The translations under genes and the position numbers were made by a program. Positions 37,744-45,619 of a stretch of 64,000 nt of DNA are shown here, in pieces. Location: NCBI RefSeq assembly GCF_019459305.1, contig NZ_JAIBES010000015.1, positions 24,002 to 88,001 of the forward strand. Direction: 5' to 3'. The notes beneath the pieces are model-generated. The model was given only the letters and a program-made list of their open reading frames with translations, made no database searches and was not told the origin of the DNA. Origin of the DNA: Sphingopyxis sp. (GTDB lineage Bacteria > Pseudomonadota > Alphaproteobacteria > Sphingomonadales > Sphingomonadaceae). The number at the start of each line of letters is the position of its first letter. Positions within the stretch are counted from its first letter, which is position 1.

Positions 37744-39562
37744 CTTCCTCTACGATTAAACTTGCATTACCGTTGCGATCCAGAGTCACTAGATCGGGAT
37801 TGAAGCTTGGATAATCTTCGGTGCGGATGTCTTCCGGCCTTATCGGATGCGCCGGGTTTCCTTCGAGTTCTTCAGGGGTCATGTCGCGGAATGGCGGGGG
37901 CGCAATTGTTACGACGGCCTGTTTTTCGATGGGCTGAACGATGGGTGCCGGAAACGCTCGATTCTTGAAGAAGCGGTTTTTGAAATAGAAAATCTTGCTG
38001 CCGACAATCGGCGGGATGCCGCCGCGCAGCAAAATCAGCTTGGTCGACGGGAATTGCATCAGCTCCTGCGGAAGCATCAGCGCGCGGCGCTGTTCCGAAA
38101 TGGATTTCGAGCGGTTGGCAAGCAGGCCGTTTATCGTGAGGGATCGGGTGACGCTCTCCTGCCCAACATAGCCGATGCGATCCGACAGCTCGTTGGCGAC
38201 CCGCAGTTCCTTGGGTGTGAAGGCCACTTCGACCCCGCAATTGGCGACGATTTCATCGGCTACATGCTCGCCGTAAACACCGCGCAATTGCGACCGCGAC
38301 TGGATCACGGGTAACAAGCGGATGCCGTAGCCCGCGACATACGAAAAGGCGCTGGCGAGCACCGATGCGCGGCCAAGCCGGGCAAATTCGTCGAGGATGA
38401 CCAGCACGGGAACTGGCGTCGCATCGCTCGGCAATTCCCGCACATTCAGGTCAATGAGCTGCTGGAAAAGCAGATTGTAGAGCGGGGCTATGCGGTCGAG
38501 TTCGTCAGGTGAAACACCGAGATAGATTGAAATGTGACGCTTGCGCAGATCGCGCAGATCAAAATCGCTCGCGGACGTTGCAGCGTCCACGAGAGGGTTG
38601 AGCCATAGACCAAGGACGTTGGTGATGGTCTTCTTGATGTCAGCAAAGCTGTTGTCGGAACCACCGGCAAAATCGGACAGTGCCGTTCGGCATCCTGTGG
38701 ACAGGCTGAGTTTGGGATTGAGCAGCTCCTTTTTGAAGAAGCTGCGCGCATCGCCTTCGGTCAAATAGCGATAGATTGCACCCATCGTTAGCGGTTCGTC
38801 GCTGGTTTCAGCGAGCCACGCGCCGACACCGGCAAAGCCGGTGCGCGCGCCATTTGCCCAAAAGGCTTCGCCGCGTTCGGGCGCGATGAACAGCATTGTG
38901 GCGATCTTTTGCAGCTCAATTATCACATCATCGGGGTCGCTGCGGTCAATATAGGCGAGAGGATTATAGCGCGCGGTGCGCCCCTGCCGGTCAGTCGGGT
39001 TGAACAGAAAAACTTGCTGGCCGTAGTGCGCGCGGAATCCGGCGCTCGCATCGAAATTCTCGCGTTTGACGTCGAGAACGACGACGGAGCCAGCCCATGT
39101 CAGCAAATTGGGAATGACGATGCCAACGCCTTTGCCCGAACGGGTCGGCGCTTCGACAAGGACATGCTCGCTTCCACCAAAATTCAGGAAGCGCCTACCC
39201 TTGCGTCCAACGAGTATGCCCGAAGCCGAACGGAAACCATGCCGTTTGAGTTCGCGTTCATTGGCAAAACGTGCCGCCCCGTGGAGTGGTGCGCCACGCG
39301 CCCAAAGGGCATAAACCAGCCCGACAAGCAGCGTGAGACCGCCTGCCAAACCACCGGCCATCGCCTGTACTACATGCGGGTCGCCACGATAATACCAGAA
39401 AAATTGCGGTATTTTGAGTGGGTCATAGGCGGCGACGGGCAGGCCGAGGATCAGCCATCCGATCATGCTGGCAATCACAAGCGCGATTAGGCTGCCGAGC
39501 GGGATGGCGATTAAATATCGTGCTGCCCCGCCGTCAGGCGAGGTGCCTGCTCTCTGGGTCAT
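37727..39562 (-). CDS. virD4: Type IV coupling protein VirD4/TraG
   Basis: A 611-residue inner-membrane ATPase with two N-terminal helices (LGSLIALVIASMIGWLILGL and AMAGGLAGGLTLLVGLVYAL), Walker A APTRSGKGVGIVIPNLL near 145 and Walker B VLVILDEFARLGR near 390. It couples the relaxase-DNA complex to the secretion channel. C-terminal residues are acidic, as in other T4CPs. It starts just inside the end of virB11 (29-base overlap) and overlaps the LPD7 gene at its end. Confidence 0.92.
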   Translation of the reverse strand: MTQRAGTSPDGGAARYLIAIPLGSLIALVIASMIGWLILGLPVAAYDPLKIPQFFWYYRGDPHVVQAMAGGLAGGLTLLVGLVYALWARGAPLHGAARFANERELKRHGFRSASGILVGRKGRRFLNFGGSEHVLVEAPTRSGKGVGIVIPNLLTWAGSVVVLDVKRENFDASAGFRAHYGQQVFLFNPTDRQGRTARYNPLAYIDRSDPDDVIIELQKIATMLFIAPERGEAFWANGARTGFAGVGAWLAETSDEPLTMGAIYRYLTEGDARSFFKKELLNPKLSLSTGCRTALSDFAGGSDNSFADIKKTITNVLGLWLNPLVDAATSASDFDLRDLRKRHISIYLGVSPDELDRIAPLYNLLFQQLIDLNVRELPSDATPVPVLVILDEFARLGRASVLASAFSYVAGYGIRLLPVIQSRSQLRGVYGEHVADEIVANCGVEVAFTPKELRVANELSDRIGYVGQESVTRSLTINGLLANRSKSISEQRRALMLPQELMQFPSTKLILLRGGIPPIVGSKIFYFKNRFFKNRAFPAPIVQPIEKQAVVTIAPPPFRDMTPEELEGNPAHPIRPEDIRTEDYPSFNPDLVTLDRNGNASLIVEEGDENG

Positions 39563-40544
39563 AATAGATCTCCGTTACGCGAAATTCGCCGTCGGTTTTC
39601 TTGGTCTGGACAACGACATCGACGAGCATTTTGAGCAGCGCGCGAATATCGCCGCGCGCCAGATCGGAACCGCCGTCGCTTTCCTTGACCAGCAAGGTCA
39701 GTTGCTCGAACGCAAGTTCCGCCGAGTCTGCATGGATGGTCGTGATCGAGCCGGGATGGCCCGAGTTCACATTGCGCAGGTAGAAGAATGCCGTCCCGTC
39801 GCGCAGCTCCTGAAGCAAAATACGGTCAGGTCGCATTCGGAGAGCGCTTTCGAGCAAATGCTTTGCCGTGACATTCGCGGTGCCTTGACCGTCCTTGGCA
39901 TAAAGCATGTGAACGACATTCTTGTGCGGGACGATCAGTTCGCGCGTATCCTCAATCGTCAGTAACCGTTCCTCTGGCGGGATGAGCTGGATCAAGCCCT
40001 TGGACAGCGTGGTCTTTCCCGATGCGGTTGCACCCGAGATGAGGATGTTGAGCCGCGCCTTCACTGCGCCGTCGAAGAATTCAACATGGCGGCCTGCTTT
40101 GAGCAAAGCGAGTAAGCCCAGTTCCTGAGCCGACACCTGCTTTTCGGCAATGCGCGTGTCCTTGAACAAGCCCGCCGCTTCAAAATCCTCCAGCGTCATC
40201 GTGACGGTTGAAGGTTTGCGCACGGTGATCGACACCGTTTCATCGGGGACGACCGGCGGCACGATGATTTGCACCCTTTCACCGGTCGGAAAGATCGTCG
40301 AGACGATGGGGTTTTCACGGGTAATATCTTGACTGGTGAAGGCTGCGGCCGCCGTTGCCAGCGCCATCAAATTCTTGAAATCAAGACTGGGTTCACTTTC
40401 CCATGTCCATCCGCCGCGCCGTTCAATCCCGACTTCGCCGGGGCGGTTGATAACGAGTTCTGTTACTCGCTCGTCACCGAGATATTTGCGCAAAGGCGCA
40501 GTCACGCTGTCGAGGACAGCGGTATTTTTGCCCGGCGCGGCCAT
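39534..40544 (-). CDS. virB11: VirB11 secretion ATPase
   Basis: A 336-residue cytoplasmic hexameric ATPase. Landmarks: an N-terminal domain with RVTELVINRPGEVGIERRGG, Walker A ISGATASGKTTLSKGLI near 175, Asp box TIEDTRELIVPH, Walker B-like LRMRPDRILLQELRDGTAFF and His box GHPGSITTIHADSAELA. It switches VirB4 and VirD4 between pilus assembly and DNA transfer. It starts at the virB10 stop with a one-base overlap. Confidence 0.93.
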   Translation of the reverse strand: MAAPGKNTAVLDSVTAPLRKYLGDERVTELVINRPGEVGIERRGGWTWESEPSLDFKNLMALATAAAAFTSQDITRENPIVSTIFPTGERVQIIVPPVVPDETVSITVRKPSTVTMTLEDFEAAGLFKDTRIAEKQVSAQELGLLALLKAGRHVEFFDGAVKARLNILISGATASGKTTLSKGLIQLIPPEERLLTIEDTRELIVPHKNVVHMLYAKDGQGTANVTAKHLLESALRMRPDRILLQELRDGTAFFYLRNVNSGHPGSITTIHADSAELAFEQLTLLVKESDGGSDLARGDIRALLKMLVDVVVQTKKTDGEFRVTEIYYDPESRHLA

Positions 40545-41725
40545 TATTTCAGCGCAAGACCGTAAACGGTCGAGAAGTCGAAATCCTGCGCCACGGTGAT
40601 GCCGACATCTTCACCCTGGTTTTTGCGCAGCACGGGTTTGATCTGCGAATTTTGTTGCAGGATCGTTGAAGCCGCATCGGACGGAACGCGCGTAGTGTTG
40701 GAGGCGCTGTTGCCAACGGCTTCTGATCCCACGGTTGCCGCATCTTCCACGAGACTGAACAGCAGGGCTGTGCCGAAACGCTGCCAGAAGAAATTGTAGA
40801 CGCGCCCGTCCATGCCGCCGCGCCCAAGCGCGTCGGTAGCAGGTGAAGCGACATCAATCGCGATACCGCGCGGGGTAACGGCGCGGGTCCACAGCACGAA
40901 CAGCCGGTATTGGCCGCGATTAAGACCACCCTGATATTCGCCAACGATCTTCGTGCCTTTTTCCATCAGCACGACCCGGCCATTGTCGGAGTAGATATTG
41001 CGCGGGACGATGCAGCTCACATAGCCGGGCTGGCTTGAGTCCATCGCGGATTGCAGGACGCAGGGGATGAAGCTGCCCGCCGTTATCAGGAAATTGCGAT
41101 CGGGGAGCGGGCGGGCCTGCGCCTGCCCAATTGCCGATGCCTGACGAAGCGCATCAAGATTGGTTGAAGGCTGCGAAGGTTGACGTCCTGTATTCGCCGC
41201 ACCGCCATTATCGCTGTATCGAACGCCCGCATTGCCACTTTCACGTTCGCCGCCATATGCAATCAGCGATGATCGCCGCGCCGCTTCGCGTAGCGCTTCA
41301 GCTTGCGATGGCTGGCGGGCTTGCTGTGCGGCAGGCGGAGGAATCTGCGACGGCCCAGGTCCGGCACCAATTGCGGGGACTATTGGTTCTCCCAAGGCAA
41401 TTGGTGCATTGGGATCAGTCGCTGCACCCGCTAGGGTCGGTGCGATGACGCTTGCCGGATCATATTGCGCGGGTTCGAGCGCCGGTTTGGGCTTGACCGG
41501 AGGAAGCGTGGAGTTGCCCGTCAGGCCGGTCCCAAGCGCCAGCACCGTGAACATGATGGCTCCGGCAGCAGCCGCAAATCCGATCATCTTTTTCGGGTCC
41601 ATTGCTGTGCCGGGGATCGACGGCATTTTGCTGGCACGCTCGGTGGCCGGAGCGCGGTCAATGTCCTGCGGGTCGGGGGTTTGATCGACCGTTGCGCGTT
41701 CGCCGCTGGCTTTCTCGGTCATCAT
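40544..41725 (-). CDS. virB10: VirB10 channel protein
   Basis: A 393-residue protein spanning the envelope: one N-terminal helix (MIGFAAAAGAIMFTVLALGT), a Pro/Ala-rich periplasmic linker (about 65-190) and the C-terminal TrbI/VirB10 beta-barrel domain (FLITAGSFIPCVLQSAMDSS, SDNGRVVLMEKGTKIVGEYQ, GIAIDVASPATDALGRGG). It forms the outer-membrane core complex with VirB7 and VirB9 and senses ATP use by VirB4/VirB11/VirD4. It overlaps virB9 by four bases. Confidence 0.93.
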   Translation of the reverse strand: MMTEKASGERATVDQTPDPQDIDRAPATERASKMPSIPGTAMDPKKMIGFAAAAGAIMFTVLALGTGLTGNSTLPPVKPKPALEPAQYDPASVIAPTLAGAATDPNAPIALGEPIVPAIGAGPGPSQIPPPAAQQARQPSQAEALREAARRSSLIAYGGERESGNAGVRYSDNGGAANTGRQPSQPSTNLDALRQASAIGQAQARPLPDRNFLITAGSFIPCVLQSAMDSSQPGYVSCIVPRNIYSDNGRVVLMEKGTKIVGEYQGGLNRGQYRLFVLWTRAVTPRGIAIDVASPATDALGRGGMDGRVYNFFWQRFGTALLFSLVEDAATVGSEAVGNSASNTTRVPSDAASTILQQNSQIKPVLRKNQGEDVGITVAQDFDFSTVYGLALK

Positions 41726-42591
41726 TTCGTCTCCCCATTACCTTGATTTGGCGTTCGTTCGACGATGCTTGATGCGGTGCCGGTCTTTGGGTCGCGTCCG
41801 TAAAAATCACGCGCTTCGTTGAAAATGCACAGCACCTCTTTGCCGCGCCGCAAGCGAAGCTGCGCGAACACGCCGTGGATCACGACAAATTCGTCGCGGA
41901 CATCGAAAGGCACGATGCTTTCGCTGCCATCCGGGTTGACCGCGAAGAATGCCGGAAGCTCGCGCTGGTTGGGGAAGCGTAGCGCGGTAAACTGGCCATT
42001 GTCGGTAATTTCGGAAGGCTGGATCGCGGGCGACCCTTGCACCGAGTAGCTCAAGTTCCGCTTGCCTTCGAGAACGGCGAGATCGAGCGCCGAGCGGATC
42101 GCGCCTGATTGCAGCGCAACGGCCCGGGTGTAGGCGGCCTGCGTCGCTGCCGCTTGTGCGGCGGCGGCTTCTTCGCGCGGATAGCGGAACACGACCTTGA
42201 AGAAGGTGTCAGCCGAGCGCGCACCGATGGCGCCGCGCCGCGCTGATAGCTCGAATGTATAGGTGCGGTTGCCCGTGTTGGACCGGGTGATCACGATCAG
42301 GTTGGTAGCCCCTGCCAACTCGCGTGGTTTGATGAACAGCGAGTTTTCTGCCGGGGCGACTTCCCATGATACGGTGTCGCCAAGTGCGACATGCTCGACG
42401 CGCTCTCCGGGCGAAAACACGATCTGGGTTGCGGAGCGGAACACGCCAACGATGCGAAAAACTTGGGTGTCGCTGTAGATCACTTCGCGGATGCGATTGT
42501 CCTGCGCCGTCGGGTGCGGGGTTTCGCTCGGTAGCGCCGGTGCGCTGGTCGACAGGAACGCTATCGCCGTGAGACAGCTTAGTGGTTTCAT
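41722..42591 (-). CDS. virB9: VirB9 core-complex protein
   Basis: A 289-residue exported protein with a signal peptide (MKPLSCLTAIAFLSTSAPAL). The N-terminal domain has VEHVALGDTVSWEVAPAENS and LIVITRSNTGNRTYTFEL, the C-terminal domain has LNLSYSV-like NLSYSVQGSPAIQPSEITDN and the ending GKEVLCIFNEARDFYGRDPK. It lines the core complex below VirB10. Its start overlaps the virB8 stop by four bases. Confidence 0.92.
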   Translation of the reverse strand: MKPLSCLTAIAFLSTSAPALPSETPHPTAQDNRIREVIYSDTQVFRIVGVFRSATQIVFSPGERVEHVALGDTVSWEVAPAENSLFIKPRELAGATNLIVITRSNTGNRTYTFELSARRGAIGARSADTFFKVVFRYPREEAAAAQAAATQAAYTRAVALQSGAIRSALDLAVLEGKRNLSYSVQGSPAIQPSEITDNGQFTALRFPNQRELPAFFAVNPDGSESIVPFDVRDEFVVIHGVFAQLRLRRGKEVLCIFNEARDFYGRDPKTGTASSIVERTPNQGNGETK

Positions 42592-43274
42592 TGTGTTACC
42601 TCCAGATCGGCGCGGTAGGTCTGCACCTCCAGTCCCAAGGGGTTTTTGAATCGCTGCTGCTCAGTCGTCGGCGTATCAGTGGTGTCGTAAGTCACGGTCG
42701 CAATGGCGGGGGTGTCAGTCACGACGGAGCCGCGCTGAAGGGTTTTGGTGAAGCGTATCTGCGCAACCTTCGCAGAAACGAAGGTGACGGACTTGACCGC
42801 GATGAACACCGTATCGAGATCGGTGAAAACCGATTGCGGGGATTTAGGATTGTCCTTGCTGTAGAACGCTGTCCACCGCGCTTGCTCGTCGCGTGACGAC
42901 ATCGCCAGCACGCCCTCGAAGAATTCTTGGCGTGCCTGCGGAACCCAGCCTTCGCGGTTGCGGACATAATCGGCGAGGAAATATTTGGCGACGGCTTCGT
43001 TGTAGGTGATTTGTTTATCGCCTGACATCGGAGAGGTAATTTCGCTCGCGCCGGTCGCCTTATCGACAGTGATGACATAGGGCGCGACAGTCTTGAGCGG
43101 CGTGAGCATCGCCACAGCAGCAACCCCGGTGATGGCAAGGCCGCTTGCGACCCCCGCAGTCAGCCACGCCAGCCTCTTCGAGCGATTGGCCGCGATCAGC
43201 CGGTCGTGATCCCAGCTTGCGGCTTCCGCAAAATAGGCTTTGAGATCATCGTGATCGGTAACGCCGCCCGCCAT
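42588..43274 (-). CDS. virB8: VirB8 inner-membrane assembly factor
   Basis: A 228-residue protein with one N-terminal helix (LAWLTAGVASGLAITGVAAV) and a periplasmic NTF2-like domain (VAPYVITVDKATGASEIT, ITYNEAVAKYFLADYVRNRE, VAQIRFTKTL). It nucleates the inner-membrane complex with VirB6. The ORF track-independent start ATG at 43274 gives MAGGVTDHDDLKAYFAEAAS, the family start. Five bases separate it from the small secreted gene upstream. Confidence 0.92.
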   Translation of the reverse strand: MAGGVTDHDDLKAYFAEAASWDHDRLIAANRSKRLAWLTAGVASGLAITGVAAVAMLTPLKTVAPYVITVDKATGASEITSPMSGDKQITYNEAVAKYFLADYVRNREGWVPQARQEFFEGVLAMSSRDEQARWTAFYSKDNPKSPQSVFTDLDTVFIAVKSVTFVSAKVAQIRFTKTLQRGSVVTDTPAIATVTYDTTDTPTTEQQRFKNPLGLEVQTYRADLEVTQ

Positions 43275-43279
43275 GACGC

Positions 43280-43609
43280 TTAGCAGCTCTGGTTGGAGGT
43301 TGATGGGGACAGGCTACTGATCGGAGGCACTTGGCGCTCCGGCCTGCCATCCGGTTTTGCGGACTTTGGTGCCTCGGGGGCGTTGCCGGGGAACACCTCA
43401 ACGCCCTTGCGTTCTGGCGGCTGGACTGCCGGTGTCGAAGTTCCGCCCAAAGGATCGACGCTTGGTAGGATCGAACCATAGGGATTGGCCGGGCGGCGCT
43501 GCTTGCCATCGCACTTGGCCAGTTTCGGCGATTTCGATGCGGCAATGCCAGGATTGACCGGAACGATCAGCGCCAGTGCCGCCAAGATGCCTATGATACG
43601 CATACCCAT
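43280..43609 (-). CDS. Small proline-rich exported protein, possible VirB7
   Basis: A 109-residue protein with a signal peptide (MRIIGILAALALIVPVNPGI, cleavage near IAAS) followed by a Pro/Ser/Lys-rich, low-complexity body that ends in a single Cys (TSNQSC). It lies exactly where virB7 stands between virB6 and virB8, but it lacks the usual N-terminal lipobox Cys. It may be a divergent VirB7 or an element-specific accessory protein. The identification rests on position and export signal only. Confidence 0.5.
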   Translation of the reverse strand: MGMRIIGILAALALIVPVNPGIAASKSPKLAKCDGKQRRPANPYGSILPSVDPLGGTSTPAVQPPERKGVEVFPGNAPEAPKSAKPDGRPERQVPPISSLSPSTSNQSC

Positions 43610-43621
43610 GAGCCTGTCCTT

Positions 43622-44626
43622 TTATGTTGTTCCACGGCTGACCGAGCCAGATGTCCGCATCCGCGCGATGCCGCGCGCAAAACCGCGTTCGATGGCGCGG
43701 CTGGTCGCCTGCGTAGCCGTCGCGCCGCGTCCGGCGACAAAGCCGCCTGCCGCTGCAATGGCCGATGCAAACTGGTTGGCCAAAGCAGGCCCCCCGCCAC
43801 CAAGCGAGGCGGCGAGCATTGGGATTTGCAGGAAGAAAAAGAAGCCGAGCGCGTAGAAGGCTAGCGCCTTGATCGCGGCCATGCCGATTTCGTCATTTTC
43901 GGAGATGGTGGCGATGATCGCATCGCCGGTCTGGGTCAGGAACAATGTCAAAACGAGCGCGAACACGATCAGCATTAGATAATTGATGCAGGCACCCAGC
44001 CAGGAAAAGAAATAGCCGCGTGTGGATTCAAACAGGAGGGCCGCGACAAACAGCGGCCCGACCACCGACAACAGCGCAAGCGCAAACAGTCCGAAGGCGC
44101 TGATAACGAAACCGATCGCCGCGCAGAGCAAAGTGGCAACAATCACCATTACCACGAGAAAGCCGGAAAAGACCGCATAACCTATGTCGGGCAGAGTGCC
44201 TTGGGTTTGCTGATAATCGGCGGCGATTTTGCGCATGGTATTGGCGGTTTCAAAGCCGGTTCCCGCCAGCTTGTCGTAGAAGCCGCCCAAACCGCCGACG
44301 TCGGAGCCGCCTAGCGCGCCGGCGAACTGACTCGGCAGTCCGCCTAGCGCAAACATGCCGATTTGGGTTCCGTAGAGCGAAGTGACGGCAAAATAGAGAA
44401 ATGCGAGCTGACAACCGCGATAGGCATATTCACGGAATGGATATTGCACCGCGCCGCGCATGATCGCGTAGCCGAGCAGCGAAATATAGATCACGATCCC
44501 GATGCGCAGCGCCGGAGAAACGATACCGATCACGGCCGCATATTTACCGACGATGGCCGCAAGCGCGTTGCTGAGCGCCTCGAACATTGTCGTAAAAACA
44601 TGATCGCTGAAATCCATATCCGGCAC
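43622..44626 (-). CDS. virB6: VirB6/TrbL-type polytopic protein
   Basis: A 334-residue inner-membrane protein with about six or more hydrophobic helices (for example IGIVSPALRIGIVIYISLLG, FSGFLVVMVIVATLLCAAIG, LALLSVVGPLFVAALLFEST and INYLMLIVFALVLTLFL) and a basic Gly/Arg-rich C-terminus (GRGATATQATSRAIERGFAR). VirB6 forms part of the DNA-transfer path through the inner membrane. GTG 44626 or the ATG at 44617 could be the start. It follows the EexN-type lipoprotein gene. Confidence 0.9.
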   Translation of the reverse strand: MPDMDFSDHVFTTMFEALSNALAAIVGKYAAVIGIVSPALRIGIVIYISLLGYAIMRGAVQYPFREYAYRGCQLAFLYFAVTSLYGTQIGMFALGGLPSQFAGALGGSDVGGLGGFYDKLAGTGFETANTMRKIAADYQQTQGTLPDIGYAVFSGFLVVMVIVATLLCAAIGFVISAFGLFALALLSVVGPLFVAALLFESTRGYFFSWLGACINYLMLIVFALVLTLFLTQTGDAIIATISENDEIGMAAIKALAFYALGFFFFLQIPMLAASLGGGGPALANQFASAIAAAGGFVAGRGATATQATSRAIERGFARGIARMRTSGSVSRGTT

Positions 44627-44646
44627 TCATTCCTTTTGCAGTTGGG

Positions 44647-44898
44647 TCAATTGCTGATTTGAAGTTGCGACTTGGCGAAAGCTGCCGCGCGGCAGTTGGT
44701 CGTGACGACGGCGGGTTCGGTGTCCGCAGGCGCAGTCGAACCCGTCCATTCGCGGCAAATCTTCTGCATCGGTTCGATCTCGCCTGAATTGGCGACATAA
44801 TATCGCCAATCCCTTGGCTGAGTGTCGGCCTGGGGTGTGGACTTGCCACACCCCGCCAGCAGAAGCCCTATGCAGATGATCGCTGACCGCATCGTCAT
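44647..44898 (-). CDS. eexN: EexN-family entry-exclusion lipoprotein
   Basis: An 83-residue protein with a lipoprotein signal MRSAIICIGLLLAGCGKS (lipobox LAGC), then DWRYYVANSGEIEPMQKICR and VVTTNCRAAAFAKSQ with two further Cys, the EexN pattern. Entry-exclusion lipoproteins stop a recipient that already carries the element from receiving another copy. It lies between virB5 and virB6, the usual place for eex in VirB-type conjugation operons. The start overlaps the virB5 stop by four bases. Confidence 0.85.
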   Translation of the reverse strand: MTMRSAIICIGLLLAGCGKSTPQADTQPRDWRYYVANSGEIEPMQKICREWTGSTAPADTEPAVVTTNCRAAAFAKSQLQISN

Positions 44899-45599
44899 TG
44901 CCCGCGATAATAGCGACTTGCGGCATCGAGCTTTTGGGCGAGCGCGGCTTGGCCCTCAGCTGCGCGCTGGCGTTCCTGCGCGTCTTGCTGCAAGGCGATA
45001 GCCTGCAAACGGAGTTGATCGTTCTGCATCGCAGCAGATTCAAGTTGCAGCCGCGCCGTCAAGTCAGCCACTTCCTTCGCCGTTCCTGCGGTTGCCAACC
45101 GGCTGCGCAATTGGTCGAGACCTTGCGCCCGCGACGTGACGGCAGCGCCCATATTCTCGGCGAGAGCGGCATTGATACCGATGTTGCGGGCATTGAGATC
45201 ATAGGCCGCACGGGATTGTTCGGAACCTGCAAGGCCCAACTGCCCAAGGAGATCGCGATACACCGCGTCGGCCTTGGCGCGGCCCGCGCCGACAACATCC
45301 AAATTGCCGTTACCAAAGCCTTCAAGCGAGCCGCCCGATATGTCGAGTTCGCGCAAGGCATCGGATTTGAGCTGCTGTGCCAGCCCCGAAATGTCGGTGA
45401 GCTTGTTCAAATCCTGATAGAGTTTCTGCGCCTCGGCAATTTGCTGCTTGCCTTGGGCAACGACCTGAAGAGCTTGCCTGACGGCGTTGATTTGCTGGAT
45501 CAGGCTGGCACTGTCATGGACAGGCATTCCTTGTGCGAATGCTGGCATCGGGGCTGCGAACAGCAATGTTGCGCTAAGTGCTTTGGTCAAATTCTTCAT
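44895..45599 (-). CDS. virB5: VirB5-like minor pilin
   Basis: A 234-residue exported protein with signal peptide MKNLTKALSATLLFAAPMPA and an all-helical body of Gln/Ala/Leu-rich coiled-coil segments (ASLIQQINAVRQALQVVAQG, KQQIAEAQKLYQDLNKLTD, then long C-terminal helices ending DAASRYYRGQ). This is the VirB5/TrbJ family fold. VirB5 sits at the pilus tip and contacts the recipient cell. It follows virB4 by 20 bases. Confidence 0.88.
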   Translation of the reverse strand: MKNLTKALSATLLFAAPMPAFAQGMPVHDSASLIQQINAVRQALQVVAQGKQQIAEAQKLYQDLNKLTDISGLAQQLKSDALRELDISGGSLEGFGNGNLDVVGAGRAKADAVYRDLLGQLGLAGSEQSRAAYDLNARNIGINAALAENMGAAVTSRAQGLDQLRSRLATAGTAKEVADLTARLQLESAAMQNDQLRLQAIALQQDAQERQRAAEGQAALAQKLDAASRYYRGQ

Positions 45600-45619
45600 G
45601 GACTTACCTTTCTTTCAGT

